IMG/VR virus record: IMGVR_UViG_3300023091_000004
Span: 1-47,071 of that record
Origin: a virus
DNA length: 47,071 nucleotides
Strand: one strand, 5' to 3'
In this document: positions 17,257 to 26,000 of the stretch, piece by piece
Layout: each line of letters begins with the position of its first letter
How positions within the stretch are numbered: position 1 is the stretch's first letter
Translations under genes and position numbers: made by a program
Notes under the pieces: generated by a model
Databases searched by the model: none
Seen by the model: the letters and a program-made list of their open reading frames with translations, nothing else
Told to the model about the DNA's origin: nothing

Positions 17257-18102
17257 TCAGACCCGCAAGAAAACCTCAAGCATGGGGGGCAGGGTGAGAG
17301 TCGTGCCCCTAGAAGGGCTCCGCAAGTAGTCCTCCTGGCACGTCCACTCAGGGGGCTCACCCATCGCAGCTTCGACATCGTTCAAGAGCTTGCAGGCCAG
17401 CGCGAGGTTCAGGGGGATGTAGACGCTCTTGCGCGCGGCCATGACCTGTCGTCGTCCTTCCTTCTCGGGACTGACCAGGACACCTCGAACGAGTCCCTGC
17501 GAGAAGAGGACGACCCAGCCCTCCACGAGGTCGCCCATCGTCTCCGCAACGACGAAGCCATGCGTGCCCGTGTCGAGGATGGTGACCTCGGGAAGACCCC
17601 TTCCAAGGGCAGGAAAAATGCCCTCCTTGATGTAGTCACGAACCCACCCCGCCGATGTTTCAATGCGGGACTTCATCTCCGAACGGTTGAGGTTCTGAGG
17701 GAAGAAAGCTCGCAGCATGCGAACGAAGGCGACCAGGAAGGGGTCAAGGTGTGCGAGCATGACCGACCTACGGTGGATGAGGTCGATCTGCGCCACAAGC
17801 CCCACGGTTCCAGGGACGAGCACGAGGTCACGATTCAGGAATATCGCCAGGGCGACCACGGTGTCCACGTCTCGAATTCGGTGCGTCGCGAACGTCACCG
17901 GGAGCGTCCGCCCGAGGGCCACGTCCTCGTAGAACCGCGTGAGCGCCCCCGAAGACTCCGCCGTAAAGCCATCCCCATGGTGCTCGTAGACGAACCTGTC
18001 GGGATCAGGCGTGACTTCTGCGGGGGTAGCCCCCGTCTCGAACGCGATGGCGTAGGGAACCACGGACGGGAGGCTGGGCTCGATGAGGATCTGGAGGTCC
18101 AC
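17257..18102 (-). CDS. Hypothetical protein
   Basis: 281 residues from GTG 18102 (no ATG upstream in frame). Not recognised. The sequence is globular and well composed: DLQILIEPSLPSVVPYAIAF, TFATHRIRDVDTVVALAIFL, LVPGTVGLVAQIDLIHRRSV and GLPEVTILDTGTHGFVVAET. Alternating hydrophobic segments suggest an alpha/beta cytoplasmic enzyme-like fold rather than a virion beta-sandwich. The RDVD and HRRS segments could be binding residues, but no family motif fits. Sits among small tail-module accessory genes. Confidence 0.55.
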   Translation of the reverse strand: MDLQILIEPSLPSVVPYAIAFETGATPAEVTPDPDRFVYEHHGDGFTAESSGALTRFYEDVALGRTLPVTFATHRIRDVDTVVALAIFLNRDLVLVPGTVGLVAQIDLIHRRSVMLAHLDPFLVAFVRMLRAFFPQNLNRSEMKSRIETSAGWVRDYIKEGIFPALGRGLPEVTILDTGTHGFVVAETMGDLVEGWVVLFSQGLVRGVLVSPEKEGRRQVMAARKSVYIPLNLALACKLLNDVEAAMGEPPEWTCQEDYLRSPSRGTTLTLPPMLEVFLRV

Positions 18103-18122
18103 GCAGGCCCCCTACACCAGGC

Positions 18123-18529
18123 TCAGCTATACCAGTGGTCGTACCAGCCTTCGGACTGATAGCCGCCCATGAACCCGACGAAGTCGCTCGTGTGCATTCC
18201 GGGCTCCCCTGCCGTCTCCAGCTCATGCTCGGCTGCCTGAGCCTTCGTTTTGAGCAGCGTGACGAACTTTTTGAACTCGGCAACGCTCTTGTTCATGTCC
18301 CCCGTGCCTGCGGTACGCCGATCGTAGTCGTCCTGCATCTTCGCCTCCATCACGTTGAAATCGTCCATGATGGAACGCCATCTCTTGTAGTCGTTCTCGA
18401 CCGTCGTGACCCCTTGAGGTGCTCAACAGTGCGCATGACGTCCTTGTACTCGCGCATCCCGTCCAGGATCAGGTTGACGGCTTTGTCGAATTGAGTACGG
18501 AGGGCTTTCCAATCAGCGGGAAGAGGCAT
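18123..18529 (-). CDS. Small helical protein split by a frameshift
   Basis: Two overlapping minus frames look like one gene. Frame 1 starts at ATG 18529 (MPLPADWKALRTQFDKAVNL, then GMREYKDVMRTVEHLKG) and stops at 18350. Frame 2 is open from just downstream of a TGA and continues VTTVENDYKRWRSIMDDFNV, then EFKKFVTLLKTKAQAAEHEL, to the stop at 18123. A -1 shift at the G4 run (CTC AAG GGG TC; C4 at 18410-18413 on the plus strand) joins them into one continuous helical protein of about 135 residues. If there is no shift, ATG 18368 would give an 81-residue product. A homopolymer sequencing error, a mutation or programmed slippage would all explain it. Confidence 0.55.
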
Positions 18530-18531
18530 GT

Positions 18532-19110
18532 TCAGCTCCTAGCAGGGTGAGGGGGGACAGGGGGTTGCGGCTGGCCTGGAACGTCGGGGTAGACACGGAT
18601 ATTGCGAGGTCGCATGTCGATGTACGGCAGGGGCGTGACGGTGATGCCCGCGCGCATGTCCGCCTTGCAGGCGGAGTCCGCCATCGACTGCCAGCAGGAC
18701 ACCGGAACAGGGAGCGTGCCGTCCTCCCAGTCGGAGACCTCGCTCGGGGACACCCCGCAGAGGGCGGCTGCCTGCACTGTGCTCATGTTCTGTGCGAGCC
18801 GCAGGAACATGAACGTCTGCCCGTGGACGAGGGCCATGAACGCCAAGGTCGAGGCCGCACGCCGGTAAGCTGCCTCGATGGCCCCAGGGACAAAGAGGGC
18901 CGTCCCGTTGGACTCACGCCAGCCGGTGAGCCCCGCGACGAACACGAGGCCCGTCTGGCCAACCGGCATCGAAAAGTCGATGAGGTCGTACAGCTCGATG
19001 TCCGGCCAGCCGCGCTGAAGGACTCCGTCGAGCGCCTGGGGGCGTTGGGAGGGGGGCTCGTCGTCAGGGCAGGGCCTAGAGGACGAGGGCTCGCGATCTT
19101 CTACGGCCAA
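18532..19110 (-). CDS. XRE-type helix-turn-helix protein
   Basis: 192 residues from a TTG at 19110, overlapping the previous gene by 10 nt; the start is uncertain. Residues about 102-150 fit a lambda-repressor-like HTH: FLRLAQNMSTVQAAALCGVS followed by SEVSDWEDGTLPVP, with the turn at CGVSPSEVSDWE. Before it lies a hydrophobic segment, DLIDFSMPVGQTGLVFVAG. The C-terminal tail is Pro-rich. A transcription factor inside a tail gene run is unusual. The HTH might instead serve in binding DNA or another protein in virion assembly. I cannot point to an operator. Confidence 0.6.
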   Translation of the reverse strand: MAVEDREPSSSRPCPDDEPPSQRPQALDGVLQRGWPDIELYDLIDFSMPVGQTGLVFVAGLTGWRESNGTALFVPGAIEAAYRRAASTLAFMALVHGQTFMFLRLAQNMSTVQAAALCGVSPSEVSDWEDGTLPVPVSCWQSMADSACKADMRAGITVTPLPYIDMRPRNIRVYPDVPGQPQPPVPPHPARS

Positions 19111-19487
19111 GTGACGAAACCCCCATTTTCAACGGCGGGATCCGCATCGAATTTCTCCATCATGTCCTCAATGCGTTCTCGAAGTGAATTTCTCCAACCT
19201 TGAGTACGCTTCACAATGGGGAGTTTGCCTTGTTGCAAGGGGCGATTTTTGCGATAGAGCCCAACCCGAATGGCGTCCTCTCCTACCCCGGCGGCCTGCT
19301 CCCTCCCGAGGTTGACCGACGTGAAGACCTTGACGACCACCTTGTCGCTCAGGGGCAGATCGATGGTCAGCTCCCCTCGCACGGTGTCCTCACGCTGCGG
19401 CTCCAGCGCGTGAAACGCCGACTTGAGGAACTTGCGAAGCTCTTCGACGGAAATCTCAGTGTAGGTTGCTGCGCCCGTGTGTTTCAA
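19101..19487 (-). CDS. Hypothetical protein, TTG start
   Basis: 128 residues. The start is TTG at 19487, supported by GGAGG 7 nt upstream. It overlaps the helicase stop as TTGA, giving translational coupling to the helicase gene. Visible: a helix (ISVEELRKFLKSAFHALEPQ), a beta hairpin (VRGELTIDLPLSDKVVVKVF), GEDAIRVGLYRKNRPLQQGK and a charged C-terminal helix (LRERIEDMMEKFDADPAVEN). Family not recognised. Tight coupling suggests it works with, or is dosed to, the helicase. Confidence 0.6.
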   Translation of the reverse strand: MKHTGAATYTEISVEELRKFLKSAFHALEPQREDTVRGELTIDLPLSDKVVVKVFTSVNLGREQAAGVGEDAIRVGLYRKNRPLQQGKLPIVKRTQGWRNSLRERIEDMMEKFDADPAVENGGFVTWP

Positions 19488-22400
19488 GAGGGCCTCCGGT
19501 CGTACTCATGGGACACCCCTGAGACGGGCCACTGAGCGATCTCGAACAAACCCTCCTCTTGACGGGCCGTCACGACCGAAGGTGTCGAGGGAGAGACGGG
19601 GGTACCCTCGGGCTTGGGGACGTTCTCCCCCTCCTTGAGGCCTGTGTCAGCGATGTAGGGAGATATCTCCCCGGTCTTGGGGTCTGGGATGGAGACCACG
19701 TTGAGCGTTCGAGCCGCCCTGGTCAGAGACACATAAGCGAGGTTCCGCTCGGAAACCTCGTGTTCTTGCACCTCTTCATCAGAAGGGGGCTCTTCTCCTG
19801 GCTTGACCTTGATTTCAATCGGGAAGATGCCCTTCGGCATGAGCACCGTGACGTGCGGCCACTCAAGCCCTTTCGTGGAATGCCCCGTGGAAAGCGTGAC
19901 CGCGGGTGGCTTCTCTTGTCTGAGCGCGGGATCTGTGATCTTCGCTTGCTCGTCTTCCCATTTCCGCAGGTCTACCCGGAGGCCGTCCGCGAGTTTGCTG
20001 TAACGCTCGATTTTCTTGGTGAACCCCGAAGCCTTGTCAGGAAGAATCCCCAACTCGTGGTCGTTCTTGTTGGGCTCCGAGAGAGCATAGAGGAACTGGA
20101 CGGCCCCCAGGCCCTTCGCAGGGTGCTCTACGTTCTTGACCACCGGGCGACCCTCCGCATCCAACTCCGGCTTGTCCTCGTCCTCCGTGACCTCATCGTC
20201 ATCATCATCGTCGGAGAGCTTGAGATACGCCGAGATGTTCTCGCGAAGACTCTGTGTGGAAGTTACTTCACGTCGAAGAGTGGGGTCCCAACTGGTCACT
20301 GTCCCCTTCACGTTGTCGAGAACAAACCCAAGCAAGTCGGATGTCTTGGCCTCGGGGTCTTGGGTCATCTTGCGAACGTCCTGAACATCCTGACCCATGT
20401 CAAGGATCTGGTCCTGGAGCTGACCGACAACCTTGTTCCAGAGCCATGGTCCCTTTGCGGTCAACTGATTCCGGTACGTTCCCTTCAGGTACTCCGCGAG
20501 CTTCCGAGCGTACATACGATCCGTGAGAAGGACCCCGGGGTCCACGTCCTTCACGTCCTTGCGTTCACTACGAGCGACGTCGTCCACGGCGTCCCTAACC
20601 GCCGCCTCAACCTTGTCGGGGCCGAGAAAAAGCCCGCGGTCAGGCTTCATGAGGGCATCGACAAGGGACTTCTGCTTCTTCTCGTTGCTCGTTCCCGACG
20701 CGAGGTCAATATACCCGATGACCGCCTTGGACTCAGGGGCGTCCAAGAACCCATGTCCGCCGCGTCGAGTGTAGGGGATCTCGTTGATGATGCAGGCCGT
20801 CTCGAAGTTGTTCAACTCGGCGTTCGTGCGTGAGAGGACAGCGTAGTCCTCTGGACGGTTCTTTGAATCTTCGTCAAAGTCCCTGCGGATGTCGTGCATC
20901 GTTGAGATGGCTGCTACTGCATTGTCGGGTTCTGTCGTGAGCTTGACGCTTGCCACACCTCGTGCCTTGTAGGGACTCGGAACGGCATCCATTGGGATAG
21001 GTCTCTCCCCAAGAAGCCGGTTGGCCGTCTCGACGATCTCAGGAGCGCAACGATAGTTGGTACGAATCGTCTTGGTCTTCCACCCAGGCTTACCGTGTCT
21101 CTCGGTGAACAATTCAGGACGTGCCCCCCGAAAGCCATAAATTGCCTGCGACGGGTCACCCACCATCCAGATAGACTTCTTTTTGTCGTCCGGCTCAACC
21201 TGCTCAGAAAGAAGGTCGAAGATTGTGGACTGCACACTGTTGCAGTCCTGTGCTTCGTCTACGATGAAGTGATCGTACATCCCCTGTATAGTGGCCTTTG
21301 CCTTGGGGTCTCGCTCAAGAATGTCCTTGAACAACTTCAACATGTCATCCATGTCCCCGAGACGTTCCCCACCCCTGCGAAACTTCCCCATGAAGGTCTC
21401 ATAAGCCTTCTGTCCGCACTGGGGACGCCAGCCCGGGATGTCCCCCTTCAGTCCGAGGTAGAACTCGTAGTAAAGCGCAGCGAGGCGCTCCTTGTTCGAG
21501 CGTGCCCCCGCCTTTGCTTGCTCAAGGGAGACACCGTTACCCGCCCACTTGTTGATGTACAGGGCTGCTTTCTTCGACTTCGGTGCTCCCTCCTTGAAAG
21601 TGCTCAGAGGCCAGCCGGTGTAGGCAGCAAGTTGCTCGGGCTTGCATTGGTTCCAGAGAGTGTTGATAGTACGAGAGACGTCTCCCGGCTTCACCCGAGT
21701 CGATGCCCTGCCTTTAGCGGCAGGCGCAATGAGGTCCGTCGTCATCATCCGCTGCTCCTCGGGCGTGCCAAAGGCCGGGATTCCCCTCTTGGGGTCCCCG
21801 ATGATGAACTTTCGGAAGACCGTGTGCATCGTGTCGCACATGACGGCCTGACCTCGTTCGTTCCCGAGCTTCTTCTGGAGCTTCTCTTGAAGCTCATTGG
21901 CCGCCTTGCGATTGAACGACACCATCATGACGCGGCTAGGATTCACGTTCTGGTTGTCCACCAGATAAGCCACACGACTGACGGACGTTGTGCTCTTACC
22001 ACTTCCTGCCCCTGCAGCGACGAGAACCCTACCGTTCGTGAGCGCAGCATCCATCTGCTCGGGGTCGAGCGAGATGCCCTTGTCGACGAAGGCAGGAGGG
22101 ATGTTCTTCAAGTCCTTCGGATCGTTGGCCACAGCAGTAGCAACCGCCGTGGCGATGCCGATGACCTCGGACTTCTTGGGGGGCTCGTCGGGGAGCTTGG
22201 CAGCCTCGATAGCCTTGGAGGCTGCGGCGGTTGCGTTGGCCTCAACCTTGGTGAGGATGGCTGCCTGGTTGGCGTTGCTCGCCCCATGCTCCGGCGTCGA
22301 GGGGGACGTGGCATCCTGGGCAATCTTCTCGTTCGTCAGGACGTCGGAGTCCTCACCGACCTGCTTGGACGCCTCGTGGACGGGGTTCTGTGGGCTCAGG

Positions 22401-22954
22401 AGCTGCTCACCCATAGCCTCCATCGTCCGGTCAGCGGCGGCACTGATCCAGCCTTCTAACCGCTTGTTCTTGAGCGAGATGCTCGCGAACTGCGACAAGG
22501 CTAGCATGGCATCGTCACTCGTTGCAGCCGAGATAGCGTCCGTGACCGCCTTGCGAGCGCGAAGGCTAGTGCCGAAGATGTGCTTAGCTGTCCCGACTCC
22601 GCCCCGAGTGAGCACCGTGCGGAGTCGAAGGGCTCGAAGCGAGATGCCCTTGGCCGTGACCGGGAGAGCTAAGGCTGCCGCAAGCATGTGAAGGCTGCCA
22701 GGGTTCTTGATGCCCGCCTGAAGGACGCCGTTCATCCGGTCGAGATGGTCCTGGTCCATCCGCCGCAAGAGAGAGAGGCCCTTCGAGAAGATGTTGTCCG
22801 GCCCCTGGCCCGTCTCCTTGAGGTGTCGGGCGTAGACATCGAGCGCGAACATGAAGACGAGGTAGTCCGCGACCTCCAGCTCGTTGAACGCTTCCTCCTG
22901 GATGTCGTCTGTTGCGCGGCGGTAGTCGTAGTTCATCATCCTAGTCTTCCCCAT
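19484..22954 (-). CDS. UvrD/Rep-like SF1 DNA helicase with N-terminal extension
   Basis: 1156 residues from ATG 22954; ATG 22939 or 22936 is also possible and has GGGGAAG close upstream. The superfamily 1A motifs are in order: Walker A AAGAGSGKS (K320), motif II DEAQDCNS, motif III VGDPSQAIYGFRGA, motif IV NYRCAPEIVE, motif V STGHSTKGLEWPHV, and motif VI YVSLTRAARTL. It should unwind DNA 3' to 5' using ATP. Residues 1-290 precede the helicase core and match nothing I know; they are helical and Ala-rich. An acidic loop (LSDDDDDDEVTEDEDKPELD) lies inside the core. A helicase between sheath and tube genes is out of place for a replication gene. The extension could tether it to the virion or another partner. 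Confidence 0.9.
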   Translation of the reverse strand: MGKTRMMNYDYRRATDDIQEEAFNELEVADYLVFMFALDVYARHLKETGQGPDNIFSKGLSLLRRMDQDHLDRMNGVLQAGIKNPGSLHMLAAALALPVTAKGISLRALRLRTVLTRGGVGTAKHIFGTSLRARKAVTDAISAATSDDAMLALSQFASISLKNKRLEGWISAAADRTMEAMGEQLLSPQNPVHEASKQVGEDSDVLTNEKIAQDATSPSTPEHGASNANQAAILTKVEANATAAASKAIEAAKLPDEPPKKSEVIGIATAVATAVANDPKDLKNIPPAFVDKGISLDPEQMDAALTNGRVLVAAGAGSGKSTTSVSRVAYLVDNQNVNPSRVMMVSFNRKAANELQEKLQKKLGNERGQAVMCDTMHTVFRKFIIGDPKRGIPAFGTPEEQRMMTTDLIAPAAKGRASTRVKPGDVSRTINTLWNQCKPEQLAAYTGWPLSTFKEGAPKSKKAALYINKWAGNGVSLEQAKAGARSNKERLAALYYEFYLGLKGDIPGWRPQCGQKAYETFMGKFRRGGERLGDMDDMLKLFKDILERDPKAKATIQGMYDHFIVDEAQDCNSVQSTIFDLLSEQVEPDDKKKSIWMVGDPSQAIYGFRGARPELFTERHGKPGWKTKTIRTNYRCAPEIVETANRLLGERPIPMDAVPSPYKARGVASVKLTTEPDNAVAAISTMHDIRRDFDEDSKNRPEDYAVLSRTNAELNNFETACIINEIPYTRRGGHGFLDAPESKAVIGYIDLASGTSNEKKQKSLVDALMKPDRGLFLGPDKVEAAVRDAVDDVARSERKDVKDVDPGVLLTDRMYARKLAEYLKGTYRNQLTAKGPWLWNKVVGQLQDQILDMGQDVQDVRKMTQDPEAKTSDLLGFVLDNVKGTVTSWDPTLRREVTSTQSLRENISAYLKLSDDDDDDEVTEDEDKPELDAEGRPVVKNVEHPAKGLGAVQFLYALSEPNKNDHELGILPDKASGFTKKIERYSKLADGLRVDLRKWEDEQAKITDPALRQEKPPAVTLSTGHSTKGLEWPHVTVLMPKGIFPIEIKVKPGEEPPSDEEVQEHEVSERNLAYVSLTRAARTLNVVSIPDPKTGEISPYIADTGLKEGENVPKPEGTPVSPSTPSVVTARQEEGLFEIAQWPVSGVSHEYDRRPS

Positions 22955-23097
22955 AAGAGGACAAGCGGCTCAGAGTTGCCAGTCGATCTCCGGGAGCCCC
23001 AATGACCCGACTATGTTGGGATTCAACCTCTCTTACGTTTGAGGTAGCCTACCATCCAAACACTCCGCTCATGTGAGCTAAGTGCTTGAAATCATTG

Positions 23098-26000
23098 CTA
23101 AATCTGTGCCCGAAGGTTGAATGTGAGAACCAAATATTCGAGAGGAAATATGGGCTGATAGTAAGCCTCGAACTGGAGTGTCGTCGGGTCGTTCGGATCG
23201 ACGTTCGACGAGATACCCGTGAACCCACCGACGACCTCCGCATGGACGAGCTGCTTGAAGAGGCTCGTCATCGAGACGTTGACCTCGTTCGTCCTCTGGG
23301 ACAAGAACTTGGTCCCGACGTACTGGTCGAGGGTATTCCGGCTCTGCTGCTGCACGAAGTCGGCGATCTGGGTGACCGTGGGCAGGCGGGTCAGGATTGA
23401 CGACATGTTCGTCGTGAGGCCCTGCCGGATGCGGATGAGGTTCGTGAGGTTCTCGATGAGGGTGACACCTGCCACCGCCGTCTGGTTGGCGGTGATTGGG
23501 TCGAGGATGCGCGGGATGCTCGTGATGCCCTGGAGACGACGCCGGGTCCACGGAGTGGCCACGTCCACGCTGGGGCTGACGACCGCACCGGAGACGGCTG
23601 CCGAGAAGAAAGTGCCGTCCACGAGAGACTCGCTCGTGTTACCGAGTTCGTCCGTGAGCGTGATGACTGAGCTATCGGGGTAGAACGCCGCGATGCGGTT
23701 CGACACAAGGCTCTGGACAATGGTCTGAACCGCCGATGGGATTGTGCCCGAGGCGAACCCAATGAAGCCCATGCGCTCCGACTGGTTCTGGATGAGGCTC
23801 ATCGTCTCGCAGTGCTGCGTGAGGTACGAGTAGATGGCCGTGCTCGTCCCGAGGGGCACGAGGATGTCCGGCTTGATGCCCCCGGGGAGCGGCGTTGAAA
23901 GGCCCTGGATGGCCGAGATGAAGGTCGAGTCGCTCGCCTGGTTGGTGCCCGGGACCTTGAGGACTTGCTGGACACCGACCAGAAGGGCCCCATTGAGGAT
24001 CGTCAGGTAAGACCCGAGGCTCACGCGGTTGGTGGCGGACACGTCACCGAAGGCGGCCTCGATGCTAGAGAGCTGGCGGTAGATGGCCGGCGAGAAGTCC
24101 TGCTTCTGGTACTGGTAGGACAGGAAGTAGAAGTCGCCGATGGCCGGAGAAACACCCGACGGATTGACCGTCTGGATGGTTCCTGTGTCGGTCGGGAAGA
24201 CGCTCGCCGTGTTCGAGACGGTCGTTTCGAGGCCGGGAATCGAGTACCAGGGGCGGCTCGGGTCGACCTGGAAGGTCTGCGAGACCGTCAGGGTGAAGTG
24301 GCCAGTGTCGTAGGCCCCCGTCTGCGACGGAAGGATGGTGAACCGGAGCCCCGTGGTGGTGTCCGTGTACGTCTGGCCGGGGATGCCCGTGCCGTGCGAA
24401 CCGGATGAGCCAGCCGACGAGCTGACCGTGAAGATCTCCTGCGGATCCTCGCCGTTGTCCCCGTCCACGCCCGCGGTCAACCCGATGTTTGTTGTCTGGT
24501 TGAAGGCCGAGTTGGATGTCGAGAGGAAGCTGATGTTCGATGCGGTCACGCCCGTCGTGAGGGACTCGATGGTGATGTAGTTCTGGCTGTTGATGCTGTC
24601 GACGTAGGCCACGAAGTCCGTGGGCGGCCAGGACACGTCCTGCGAGAACAGCTCGTCCACGACTTCTTGTGCGGTGACCTGCGTCTGGCTGCCCATCTGG
24701 TTCTGGACGAACCCGAGAACCGCGTTGGCCGAGCCACCCCCGATGGTGATATTCGACTTGGCGGCGTTGGTCGTGCTCGTGAGCCGGAGGAAGCCCGCGT
24801 TCGCCAGGGTACCGTTCGACGCGATACCCGTGACAACGCCGTTGATGGCCGTCACGACCTGATCGATTGTGAGGCTTGCGGTTCCGAAGGGCACCTGGTA
24901 CTGGATGCCGTCGACCGAGAGGACGAACACGTCGTTGAGGCCTGCCATGAAGCTGAACGAACCTGCGACGCTACCGAGCAGGGTGGCCGGCTTGTTGATG
25001 GCTCCAGAGGTGCCCAGCGCCTTCTGGTAGGTCTTGAACCCGAGGTGGGACTCGACCGTGCCCTGCGCGATAGAGACGCTAGACACCGCGTCGAAGCCAC
25101 CGGGAAGGGCCGCAGGAGCCGTGAGGCTCTTGATGAGGAAGAAGACGTTCCCCGAGCCGATCTGCGCGTACTTGCAGAGGCTGTGCGGAGCCCCAACCGG
25201 GATGGCCGTATCGATGGCCAGGTTGATGGCGGCCACGATGTTCGTGGGGGTGTCCGTCGTGAGAGTAGCTGATACCGCCGTCCCGTCGATGACGAGGTTG
25301 AGGACGTTGTTGGGCGACGCCGGGATGGTAATATTCCCACCGCTCAGCTCGACCTGCCCGCTAACGAGGTAGCCTCTGGCCTGGCCCAGGAGGTTCGTGA
25401 CGGCTGGAGTCCCCCCGTTGACCCCCATGTCCCAGTTGGCCGAGGATGCGAATAGGTTGTACGGCTCGGAGTTGCGGTTCGTGACAACTGCGTTCTGAGC
25501 GGGCGCCGATGAGAACGTGACCGTGACCGTCTCCGAGACCGGCGTCCCGATTCCCGAGAAGCACGCATCGGGGATCGTCTCCGACCCGCGCGGCCACTGG
25601 AGGACCTGCGAGATGCCCGACTTGCCGGAATAGCGGACCTGGTAGAGCAGGTTACCACTCGCCGTGTCCTGGACCGTGTACTGCCCGGTGCCTACGGCTC
25701 CAGGGGTCGCGCAGGTCAGGATGTACGTGTCGTCGGAGATGTCGTTGTAGTAGAACGTCGCGAAGACCGTCCAGTCGGGCGGGCACGGGTTCTGAAGGGT
25801 GATGGTACGGCTGGCACCATCGACGGCGGTGACGACCTGCGTGCCTCGGTTGAGAGCGTCGCGGAGGTTCTCTCCCGCATAGGCGATCACGAGGTCAGGA
25901 CGGTTCGTGACGAGGTCTTGCCGCGAGTTGGTGACCGTCGAGTAGAGGGCCGAACCGAGGGTCGTGTCCCGGCCGTTGCCCGTGGTCGGAACTTCCGGCA

